A stretch of 64,000 bases of DNA. It comes from CADEFQ01 sp050185195 (GTDB lineage Bacteria > Pseudomonadota > Gammaproteobacteria > Steroidobacterales > Steroidobacteraceae). A program made the translations under genes and the position numbers. Below the pieces are notes generated by a model. The model did not search any database and was not told the origin of the DNA. It worked only from the letters and a program-made list of their open reading frames with translations. Position 1 is the stretch's first letter; each line of letters begins with the position of its first letter. This document shows positions 41,192 through 50,600 of this stretch, piece by piece. Location: NCBI GenBank assembly GCA_050185195.1, contig JBFWZQ010000005.1, positions 124,001 to 188,000 of the forward strand. Direction: 5' to 3'.

Positions 41192-42196
41192 ATGAGCGAG
41201 AGCCTGAAGCCGTTTTCCAGGGGCGACGTGTTCGTCGGGGCCACCGAGCTCAACGACCCGCTCGACGACCACGCCGGGCGTGGCCGCATCATCCAGTTCG
41301 ATGCGAACCTGCGCCGCAAGGGCGTGCTGTGGCTGGGCGCCACCTCGCACCTCGTCGGCGGCCTCAATTTCGATGCGCGCGGCGTGCTGTGGGCCTTCGA
41401 TTCGCACGCGTTCGTGGTGCTCAACATCCACCCGGACGGCCGGGTGCAGATCCGCGACGAGCTGCCCACCCGGGCCTACTCGCACGTGACCTTCGCGCAG
41501 GACGGCTCGCTGCTGCTCGGCGAGCACCTCGCGGGCGACACGGTCCGTCCCGAAGTCGCCGCGCGCATGAAGACGAAAGTGCCGTTCTTCCCGGGCGGCG
41601 ACCGCTTCGGCGACGGCCACGTGTGGAAGTTTTCGGCCGACGGCACGCTGCTGCGCGAATACGCGACCCAGGTCCATGGCGGGATGGCCGGTTTCCTCGG
41701 CGTCACGCATTCGGCACTGGCGCCCGATGGCCGCACGCTCGTCTACTGCACCGAGACCGGTCCGCGCCTGATGCGCTACGACCTCGTGGACGATCGCCAG
41801 CTGCCGGACCTGCAGTCGTTCCAGCCGCCCTACAAGGGGCCGCCGGAGATGTTCTTCGGCATGGCCTACGGCCCGGACGGGTTGCTGTATGTCTCGCGCG
41901 GCGCGCGCATCGATGCCGTGAACGACCGGGGCGAGACCGTGCGCTCCATCGCGCTCGAGGGCTTCGGCTGGGCGACGCTCGCGATCACGCCCGATGGGCG
42001 TTTCATTTACGTCGGCAGCTTCTTCTCGGGCCAGGTGGCGAAGGTCTCGCTGGCCACCGGTGCCGTCGCGCACACCGCCGAGACCGGCCAGGCCCGCGCG
42101 CTGGCGGGGCTCGCGGTGTTCGGGGGCAAGGCCCGTCCGAAGAAGACCGTCAGGCCAGCAGCACGAAAAACGACGCGACGGCCAGCGCGGCGATGA
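41192..42196 (+). CDS. SMP-30/NHL-type beta-propeller protein
   Basis: 334 residues without signal peptide. Repeated strands such as VGGLNFDARGVLWAFDSHAF, YSHVTFAQDGSLLLGEH, MFFGMAYGPDGLLYVSRG and WATLAITPDGRFIYVGSFFS have the xDGxLxV rhythm of six-bladed SMP-30/gluconolactonase or NHL propellers. Catalytic metal ligands cannot be placed with certainty. The tail is Lys/Arg-rich (KARPKKTVRPAARKTTRRP). The ATG at 41192 begins the conserved part; the frame is open from 41093. The last 47 bp overlap a tiny gene on the other strand. Confidence 0.65.
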   Translation: MSESLKPFSRGDVFVGATELNDPLDDHAGRGRIIQFDANLRRKGVLWLGATSHLVGGLNFDARGVLWAFDSHAFVVLNIHPDGRVQIRDELPTRAYSHVTFAQDGSLLLGEHLAGDTVRPEVAARMKTKVPFFPGGDRFGDGHVWKFSADGTLLREYATQVHGGMAGFLGVTHSALAPDGRTLVYCTETGPRLMRYDLVDDRQLPDLQSFQPPYKGPPEMFFGMAYGPDGLLYVSRGARIDAVNDRGETVRSIALEGFGWATLAITPDGRFIYVGSFFSGQVAKVSLATGAVAHTAETGQARALAGLAVFGGKARPKKTVRPAARKTTRRPARR

Positions 42197-42230
42197 CGGC
42201 GAGCGGCGAGCGGTTGCGGTAGATGAACAT
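42150..42230 (-). CDS. 26-residue single-helix membrane microprotein
   Basis: The minus strand reads ATG at 42230 to TGA at 42150: MFIYRNRS followed by the hydrophobic helix PLAVIAALAVASFFVLLA and stop. A textbook Shine-Dalgarno GGAGG (42236-42240) stands five bases before the ATG, the strongest in this window. Short N-terminal positive part and about 18 hydrophobic residues suggest an inner-membrane helix with its N-terminus inside. It overlaps the 3' end of the SMP-30-like gene in antisense by 47 bp and diverges from the LysR gene. No family is recognised; chance is possible at this length. Confidence 0.5.
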   Translation of the reverse strand: MFIYRNRSPLAVIAALAVASFFVLLA

Positions 42231-42301
42231 GGCGACCTCCTTGTGCGGGTCGCCAGCTTCCCACCCGGGCTGCTGCGGAAAAAGCCGACAAACTTGAAAT
42301 C

Positions 42302-42324
42302 ATTGTCCGGCGCTGCTAAACAAT
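42302..42324. promoter_or_regulatory. Possible LysR operator
   Basis: ATTGT (42302-42306) and ACAAT (42320-42324) form an interrupted palindrome five bases before the LysR GTG, in the 98-bp gap shared with the divergent microprotein gene. LysR sites are dyads of this general kind (T-N11-A), but the spacing here is not exact. Confidence 0.3.
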
Positions 42325-42328
42325 CGGC

Positions 42329-43270
42329 GTGGACCGATTCGCCGTCATGGCCACTTTCGTCCGCGTCGCCGAACGCGGCAGCTTCACGCGCGCCGCCGAC
42401 GACCTCGGCATCTCCCGCGCCCAGGCGAGCCAGCAGGTCGCGTCCCTCGAAAAACGCCTCGGCGTGCGCCTCTTCGACCGCACGACCCGCAAGGTCGCGC
42501 TGAGCAACGACGGCACCGAATACCTCGAGCGCGCCACGCGCATCCTCGCCGAGCTTGCGCAGGCCGATGAGGCGATGAGCCGCACGCGCGAGCGGCCGCA
42601 GGGGCGACTGCGGGTCGACGTGCCCGTCGCGTTCGGCCGGCACCTGCTGATCCCGGCGCTGCCCGAATTCTCGCGGCGCTACCCCGGACTCACGCTGGAA
42701 GTGCGCATGAACGACCGGGTGGTCGACCTGCTCGCGGAAAAGGTCGATGTGGCGCTGCGCTTCGGCCCGGTGCGCGACGGCCGCCTGGTTGCGCGCGCCC
42801 TCTGCACCACGCGCTGGCTGACCTGCGCCGCGCCCGCCTACATCGCCGAACGCGGTGCGCCGCGCGAGCTGGCGGATCTCGCGACGCATCAGTGCATCGG
42901 CTATCTCGACGCCAACTCGGGCCGGCTGCGCGAGTGGGGGTTTCGCAAGGGCAAGGCCCGCGTGAAACACCGCGTAGCGTGCGCTCTCGCCTTCGACAGC
43001 GCCGAAGCGGTGCTCGCGGCGGGGCTTGCCGGGGCCGGCCTTTTCCAGACCAACCAGTTGCTCGCAGCGAAGTCGCTCAATGCCGGCGCCCTGCAGCAGG
43101 TGCTCGCGGAACACGCCATCGAAGGCGCGACCGCCTCGATCGTCTATCCGGCGAGCGCGCGGCAATCGGCCGCGGTGCGGGTGTTCTCGGACTTCATGGG
43201 GCGGCTGCTGCGCGATTTCGCCGATCGCGGCGCGCAGATCGCCGCGCAGCGACAGCGGGGTGCCGCGTGA
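42329..43270 (+). CDS. LysR-family transcription regulator
   Basis: 313 residues. The N-terminal winged HTH (about 1-60) is FVRVAERGSFTRAADDLGIS, then QASQQVASLEKRLGVRLFDRTTRKVALS. The effector domain continues GRLRVDVPVAFGRHLLIP, and DVALRFGPVRDGRLVARAL, the pattern of the PA2877/DmlR-type subgroup. GTG start at 42329. Its stop overlaps the GTG of the gamma-carbonic anhydrase gene (GTGA). The divergent microprotein gene is the nearest candidate target. Confidence 0.9.
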   Translation: MDRFAVMATFVRVAERGSFTRAADDLGISRAQASQQVASLEKRLGVRLFDRTTRKVALSNDGTEYLERATRILAELAQADEAMSRTRERPQGRLRVDVPVAFGRHLLIPALPEFSRRYPGLTLEVRMNDRVVDLLAEKVDVALRFGPVRDGRLVARALCTTRWLTCAAPAYIAERGAPRELADLATHQCIGYLDANSGRLREWGFRKGKARVKHRVACALAFDSAEAVLAAGLAGAGLFQTNQLLAAKSLNAGALQQVLAEHAIEGATASIVYPASARQSAAVRVFSDFMGRLLRDFADRGAQIAAQRQRGAA

Positions 43271-43806
43271 TCTACACAATCGGCGCGCGCCGCATGGAGA
43301 CCGACGGCGACGCGTGGTACGTCGCGCCGGGCGCGCAGGTGATCGGCAGCGTGCGCCTCGGGCGCGACGCAAGCGTGTGGTTCAACGCGGTGCTGCGCGG
43401 CGACAGCGACTGGATCGACATCGGCGCAGGCACGAATGTCCAGGACGGAACGATCATCCACACCGATGCGGGCGCGCCGACCCACATCGGCCGCGACGTA
43501 ACCATCGGCCACCGGGCGCTGCTGCACAGTTGCACCGTGGGCGACGAGTCGCTGGTCGGCAACGGAGCGATGGTGCTCGACCGCGCGCGCATCGGCCGCC
43601 ACTGCGTCATTGCGGCGGGGGCGCTGGTGCCGCCGGATCGGGATATTCCGGAGGGCTCGCTGGTGATGGGAGCCCCAGGGCGCATCGTGCGCCAGGTGGG
43701 CGAGCGCGAGCTCGCGATGATTTCGCACGCGGCGGCGCACTACCGCGAGCGCGGCATCGAGTATCGCAAGGCGCTGCGCGTCGATCCGCGCAGCGGTGGC
43801 GCGTAG
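43267..43806 (+). CDS. Gamma-carbonic anhydrase-like hexapeptide-repeat protein
   Basis: 179 residues of left-handed beta-helix built of hexapeptide repeats (VIGSVRLGRDASVWFNAVLRG as first blocks, then THIGRDVTIGHRALLHSC). Metal-binding His residues are in IIHTD, IGHRALLHSC. This is the YrdA/CaiE/gamma-CA group; many members bind zinc but carbonic anhydrase activity is seldom shown. GTG start overlapping the lysR stop, so it is co-translated with a regulator. Confidence 0.88.
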   Translation: MIYTIGARRMETDGDAWYVAPGAQVIGSVRLGRDASVWFNAVLRGDSDWIDIGAGTNVQDGTIIHTDAGAPTHIGRDVTIGHRALLHSCTVGDESLVGNGAMVLDRARIGRHCVIAAGALVPPDRDIPEGSLVMGAPGRIVRQVGERELAMISHAAAHYRERGIEYRKALRVDPRSGGA

Positions 43807-43868
43807 GCCGCTTATCGTGAAGCGCGGGGTTCGGGGGACGCGCAAATTTCGCTTATTGGTATTTCTTC

Positions 43869-43895
43869 TTGACGCACCGACCCTTGATGTATTAG
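43869..43895 (+). promoter_or_regulatory. Putative promoter of the Rhs locus
   Basis: TTGACG (43869-43874) matches the -35 consensus in five of six positions. TATTAG (43890-43895) at a 15-bp spacing is a fair -10. They lie in a conspicuously AT-rich 145-bp gap before the TonB-like gene, unlike most intergenic DNA here, which is consistent with silencing-prone or acquired DNA. Confidence 0.4.
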
Positions 43896-43951
43896 AACCG
43901 GTACGGCTTGCTTGGGTAAATAACAACTCACGGTAGTGAGGGGGTCGGCAC

Positions 43952-44581
43952 ATGGCGGTCTGGCATGCGCCTTGGGGCGCAGTGCAAGCGGTGCACGGGT
44001 GCGCGGCGCTGGCTGCGCTCGCGCTGCACGGTGCGATCCTGTTCGCGCTGCTCGCGCCCCTCACGCGGGTGCGCTCCAGGGACGACCCGCAGGCCGCCGT
44101 ACTGCCCTTGATCGCGAGCGTGCTGATCGCACCGGCCGAAGCCTCGGCCGCGGGCGTGCCCGCACCCATCCTGCCGGAGCTGCCCGCCCCGGCGCGGGCG
44201 ATCACCCTGCCCAGGCTGCCACCGCTGGCGACCGAGGCGCTCGTGGCGGATGCCTTCGAGGCCGCGCGCGCGGCGCAGTCGGCCGCCGAGGCCGCGCAGT
44301 TCGAGCGCCTGCAAGGTGTCTACCTTGGACAAATCCGCGGCCGCCTGGCACGGGTGCTGGAGATGGCCGCCCCGGCCCTGCCCGAGCGCGGCCCGTGTGC
44401 CGTGCAGGTGATCCAGAACGAGCGCGGCGACGTGCTCGACGTGGACACGAGCGCCTGCACGGGCAGCGCGGCGCGCAGGACGCGCCTCGCGCAGGCGATG
44501 CAGCGCGCGTCCCCGCTGCCGCCGCCGCCCGCGGGCCTCGCGCCCGGCAGCTCGCTCACGCTCGATCTGTCGCAGTACTGA
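43952..44581 (+). CDS. TonB/TolA-like membrane-anchored protein upstream of the Rhs gene
   Basis: 209 residues. One N-terminal helix (about 15-37, GCAALAALALHGAILFALLA), a Pro/Ala-rich linker (about 60-105), a short helix EAARAAQSAAEAAQFERL, and a C-terminal domain with YLGQIRGRLARVLEMA, CAVQVIQNERGDVLDVD and SACTGSAARR that resembles TonB/TolA C-terminal domains. It would span the periplasm from the inner membrane. GGGGG precedes the ATG. It lies 47 bp before the Rhs gene, probably one transcript, so a role in presenting or exporting the Rhs protein is plausible. Confidence 0.55.
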   Translation: MAVWHAPWGAVQAVHGCAALAALALHGAILFALLAPLTRVRSRDDPQAAVLPLIASVLIAPAEASAAGVPAPILPELPAPARAITLPRLPPLATEALVADAFEAARAAQSAAEAAQFERLQGVYLGQIRGRLARVLEMAAPALPERGPCAVQVIQNERGDVLDVDTSACTGSAARRTRLAQAMQRASPLPPPPAGLAPGSSLTLDLSQY

Positions 44582-44628
44582 ACAACCAGCACGCCCGCAG
44601 GCACGGGTGAGAGGTGTGGGGGTAAGGC

Positions 44629-47600
44629 ATGACAACCAGATCACTCGCAGTGCTTGCGGCGCTCCTGTTCAGCGGTGCAGCGCTCTGGTCGAGCGGCGCG
44701 CATGCGGCCGTGGGCCGCACGACAGGCGCGGCCGATGTCTCCGCCACGGGCGAGGCGCAGTACTCGATCCCGATCTTCGCCCCGCCCGGCACCCACGGCC
44801 TGACCCCGCAGCTGGCCCTGGTGTACGGCAGCCGCGGCGGCGGTGATCGCTGGCTCGGCGCCGGCTGGCGCGTGGCGGGGCTGAGCGCGATCCATCGCTG
44901 CGACAAGACCTGGGCGCAGGATGGCGTGCCCCTCAACGTGCTCAACGCCAGCACCGACCGCTTCTGCCTCGACGGCAACCAGCTGAAGCTCACGAGCGGC
45001 ACCTACGGCCAGCCGGGCGCGCAGTATCGCACCGAGCTCGAGCGCTTCGCGCGGATCACCTCCTCGGGCACCGCGGGCAACGGGCCGGCTTCCTTCACGG
45101 TCGAGCAACCCGACGGCCTCATCTACGACTACGGCACGCGCGCGGACTCGCAGATCGAAGCGCAGGGCCAAACCACGATCCGCACCTGGGCGCTCTCGAC
45201 GATCCGCGACCGCGCGGACAATCGCATCGAGTTCACGTACAGCAAAGACGCGACGAACGGCAGCTACCAGATCGCGCAAGTCGCCTATACCGCCAACCCC
45301 ACCGCGGCGCTCACGGCGGCGTACAAGATGGCGTTCGTCTACCAGACCCAGCCCGCCGGCGAAGTCGAGTCGGGTTACGCGGGCGGCGCGGTGATCAAGG
45401 ACATCCAGCGCCTGACGCGCATCGACGTGAACTATGGCAGCACGCTCGTGCGCCGCTACACGCTCGCCTACGAAGCGAGCCTCAGCAGCGCCGGGCGCAG
45501 CCGCCTCGCCTCGATCACCGAGTGCGCGGGCGCCACCGGCAGCGACTGCCTGGCGCCCAGCACGTTCAGCTATCAGGACGGCACGCCGGGCCTCTCCGCG
45601 GAGAGCAGCTCGGGCGGCGTCGTGGTCGCGCCCCCGCACACGATGGACGTCAACGGCGACGGGCGGCTCGATCTCGTGTACGTCTCGAGCACGACCGCGG
45701 GCGGCACGTGGCGGGTGATGTTCGCGAACGCCGGGGGGTATAGCCCGCCGATCGACTCCGGCATCGCCAACCTCAACTACGCCGGGGCGATCTCGATCGA
45801 CTATGACGCGAACGGCGCGTATGACCTCTTGGTCCCGTACTCGGGCGGCACCTGGTGGGTGCTGTATGGTTCGGGCACGGGCCTGAGCGCCCCGAGCAAC
45901 ACCGGCACGCCCGCCACTGCGACCGGCACCGGCGCGAACGCGCTCGCCACCGACGTCGATGGCGATGGGCGCGAGGACCTCGTCTGGGCCGATCTCTATG
46001 GCTACGGCGGGGGCGATGCGATCCGCTATCGCCTGCGCGTGGCGGGCGGGGCGTTCTCCTCCACCGTCTACACCCTCGCCGGTCCGCTGGGGGCCGACAA
46101 CCTCATCGTCGGCGGGCTCACCGCGATGCGCGCCGGCGCGGGCCGCGTCACGGACCTCAACGGCGATGGGCGCGGCGATCTCGTCTATCGGCGCACGATG
46201 CGCATCTGGAACGCCGGCACGCGCAAGTGGCGCTACTACTATTACATCCACGCGATCTGCTCGGGCGCGTGGACGTTCAGCGTGGCCACGCCCTCGGCCC
46301 CGGCCCAGCCGGTGGTGGCCGACCTCAACGGCGATGGACGCACCGACATCGTCTACTACGACCAGAGCACCACCATCAATTACCGCTACAGCACCGGCAC
46401 CTCGTTCACCGCCGCCGGTACCGCGGGGTCCATGTCGAGTGGCGCCCTGCAGGTGCTCGACTGGGACGGCGATGGCTACGAGGACATCCTCGAGCCGCAG
46501 GTCGCCACGATGACCTGGTCGGTGCGCCGCGCCACGGGCGAGGCGCTCCTGCCGCCGGTCAACACCGGCGTGCCGTACTCGGCCTCGATGTGGCTCATCC
46601 TCGTGACCGTCACCGACGTCAACGGCGACGGGCTGCGCGACCTGGCGTACGGCGACGTCTATACCGGCACGTGGCAGTATCGCCTGCACGCGGGGGTCGA
46701 GCCCGACCTGTTGACCGCCGCGACGGATGGCTTCGGCAACACGGCCGGCTTCACCTACACCCCGATCAGCCAGGGCAGCTACACGAAGCTCACGGATGCG
46801 AGCTTCCCCGAGCAGGATTACCAAGGCCCGCTGCAGGTGGTGAGTGCACTCACGGCGAGCAACGGCCTCGGGGGCAGCTTCACGCGCAGCTACGCCTATC
46901 GCGGCGCGCGCCGGCACCTGCAGGGGCGCGGGTTCGAGGGCTTCGAGCAGCGCGCGGTGACCGACAGCCGCAACGGTGTGTACGTCGAGGAGTCCTACGA
47001 GCGCGCCTTTCCCTACACCGGCGCGCGCTCGCGCGTCGAGGCGCATCAGCCGGGCGGCACGACCCTGTCGCTCGCCACGACGCACTGGAACTCACACACG
47101 TACGGCAGCGGGGTGGAGTCGCGCTGGTTCCCGTTCGTCGACAGCAGTGCGGCCTCCCGCTTTGAAGTCGGCGGGGCCTACAACGGCGCGCTCATCGCCA
47201 GCCGCCTCAGCACCCACACAGTCGACGCCAGCACGGGCCTGCTCACCGACACTTCCACGACGGTGACCGAGGCGAGCACCGGTCATGGCCTGAACGGCGG
47301 GGCCACCCACACGCGACGCACCTGGCAGGCGGGATACGTCAACGACTTCCCGAACTGGTGCTTCGGGCGACCCACCACGACGCAGCAGATCCAGAGCCAC
47401 TCGATGTACGGCGGTGGCACGCAGACGCGCACGGTGAACACCGCCTGGGACACGGTAAAGTGTCGAGCGACACAAAGCGTGTTGCAGCCCGGGGACCCCC
47501 AGTGGCAGGTCACGACGACGCTCGGCTACGACGGCTTCGGCAACGTGAACAGCCAGAGCGTCACCGGCGTCGGCATGAGCGCGCGCACCACCGCGGTGAA

Positions 47601-50600
47601 CTGGGGCACCACCGGGCAGTTCCCGGTCTCGATCACCAATGCGCTCTCGCAGACCACCCAGAAGGGCTACGACTACGCCCTCGGCGTGCCCACGAGCGAG
47701 ACCGACCCCAATGGCATCCAGGTGACCTGGCAGTACGATGCGTTCGGGCGCCCGAACCGCGAGAACCGCCCCGATGGCACGTACACGACCGCCACACCCT
47801 ATCTGTGCACGGCCTGGTCGGGCGCCTGCTACGGCTGGGACAATGCCGTCTACCGCATCGATCGCTACAACTTCGACAGCGCCGGTACCGCGATCAACTC
47901 GGGCGTCACGTTCCACGATCCGTTCGACCGCATGGTTGATCGCACTTCGGTCAATCGCGACGGCTATCAGGTCAACGAGCGCTGGAGCTTCGATGCGCTC
48001 GGGCGCCTGAGCTCGCAGAGCACCCCCGCGCGCCTCTCGGCGGGCGACACGTTCTTCTACACCACCTTCAGTTACGACCTCGCCCATCGCGTGACGCAGG
48101 CCGCGCGGCCGGTGAGCGACTCGGACCCCACGGTGCAAACGATCACGACCTACTACGAGGGCCTCACCACCCGCGTCGTGGATGCCCTCGGCAAGCAGTC
48201 GACACAGGTGGCCACGGCGCTCGGGCAGGTGGCGCGCTCGACCGATCACGACGGCTACTACCAGGCGTTCGACTTCGACGCGTTCGGCAACCCCGTGCGC
48301 GTCACCGACGCCACCGGCGCGACGCTGCAGACCGGCAGCTACAACCTGCGCGGCCTGCGCACGGGCTCGATGAACGTCGACCTCGGCAGCTGGAGCTACG
48401 GGTTCGACGCGCTCGGGGAGATGATCTCGACGACCGATGCGAACGGGCAAGTGTCCACCGCGACCTACGACGCCCTCGGCCGTCCGCTCACCCGCGTGAT
48501 GCCCGAGGGCGCCGGCAGCATCACGAGCGCCTTCACCTGGGGCACGAGCGCGGCGAGCCACGAGATCGGGCAGCTCAAGGTGCAGCAGATCGCCGGCACC
48601 GGCATCTCGACCTACAGCGAGACCTACAGCTTCGACAGCCTCGGCCGCCCGAGCCAGACCCGCTACAGCGAGGGCGGCCATATCTACGACGTCGACAGCA
48701 GCTACAGCGCGCTCACGGGCCTGCCCGACACGCTGACCTACCCGACGAGCACCGCCGGCTATCGCCTGAAGCTGCAATACGACTACCAGTACGGCGCCCT
48801 CCTGCGGGTGAAGGACTACAACGCCCCGGGCACGGTGTTCTGGCAGGCCAATGCCGCCAACGCGCGCGGGCAGGTGACGGATGCCACGCTCGGCAATGGC
48901 CTGCGCACGGTGCGCGGCGTCGATCAGGTCACCGGCTGGGTCGACTACCTGCAGACCGGCCCCGGGGGCGGCACGGGGGTGCAGAACCTGAGCTACCTGT
49001 GGGATCGGGCCGGCAACCTGACCCAGCGCCAGGACAACAACCAGGGCCTGACCGAGAACGCCTACTACGACAACCTCTATCGGCTGGACTACACGACGCT
49101 CAACGGCAGCACCAACCTCGACCTCAGCTACGCCGCCAACGGCAACGTGAGCGCCCAGAGCGGCGTGGGCACCTACAGCTACCACGCCACGAAGCTGCAC
49201 GCCGTCGCCTCGATCAACACCGGCGGCGGCGGCACGTGGTCGTTCAGTTACGACGCCAACGGCAACCTGACCAACCGCCACGGCACCACGCTCAGCTGGT
49301 TCGCCTCGAACCTGCCCAAGGCGATCGTCCAGGACAGCGCCCACGCGAGCGCGTTCCAGTACGGGCCCGCGGGCCAGCGCTGGCAGCACGTGTACCAGGC
49401 GGGCGGCGTCACCGCCACGCAGGTGTACCTCGGCCGCTTCGTGGAAAAGGTGACCCAGGGCGGTACGGTCGATTGGCGGCACACCGTCTTCGCCGACGGC
49501 CAGGCCGTGGCCGTGTACTCGCGCAAAAGCTCGGGCGTGAACACGCTCACCTACCTGCTGCGCGATGCGCTCGGCTCGGTGGACGCCCTCACCGACGGCA
49601 GCGGCGCCGTCGTGGTGCGCGAGAGCTTCGGGGCGTTCGGTAACCGGCGCGGCCCGGCCTGGAGCGGGACCCCGTCGTCAGGCGATCTGGCCACGATCGA
49701 CGGCCTCACCCGCCGCGGCTACACCGGCCACGAGATGCTCGACTCCACCGACCTCATCCACATGAACGGGCGCGTCTACGACCCCGTGATCGCGCGGTTC
49801 GTGAGCGCGGATCCGTTCGTCAGCCGCGTGCTGAACTCCCAAGGATGGAACCGATACAGCTATGTGTTGGGCAATCCGCTTTCCGTTGTCGATCCAAGCG
49901 GATTTGCCGACGACAAGGTCGTCCTGAGCTGGACAAACGGTGACCAGATTCCAGCTGATCGGGGCGTCGAGATCGTGTACGAACGCAACGGCCTGGAAAC
50001 CGTCATGGCGTACGGTGAACGTGATTTTGGCATCATCGAAAGCATATTCCGGATACTCGACATCCCGCGTCCCGGTGGCGGCCACGATCGCGAAGAAAAC
50101 GGCGGAGGAGACGGAGGACTGGACGTCGTCGAAGTCACGGGCAAGAAGCCCCCGCGTCCCTCCCCCCAATCGCCGCAAGCGCCAGCGCCGCAAAGTCAGC
50201 AGCCGGGTGCATGCAAGAACGGCAGCATCGGAGTTGGCGGTGCGTTGCAGGGGCCACTGATTGGGCCGTTTGGCGTGGGTGCAAGTGCCAACGTCCTTGC
50301 TGGAGTGTCCTATGGTGGCTCGCTCCTTGATTCTCGGGTTACTGTTCAAGGGCAGATATCCGGTCTGCTTGGTACGGGGATTTACGGTGGATTTGGAATA
50401 ACTGCGCAAGGCGGTCCCGGTAATATTGCGCAAGGATGGTCGACGTCCACGGCCTTCCATTCGGAAGTGAACTTCGGCGCAGCTGCATCTGGCAGTTTGT
50501 CGGTGGACATTCCATCGCAGGGGCCCGCATCCGCAGGAGGCTGGAGCAGTCGACTTCCCGGAGGTCGGATCGGCGTGGGTTTGGGATTCGCTGTCGGCGC

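Noticed and set aside
47092..49482. 796-codon minus-strand frame opposite the Rhs gene (another at 44641-47085)
   Set aside because: Repetitive Val/Arg/Ala-rich translation produced by the repeated codons of the Rhs body; no ribosome site or motif.
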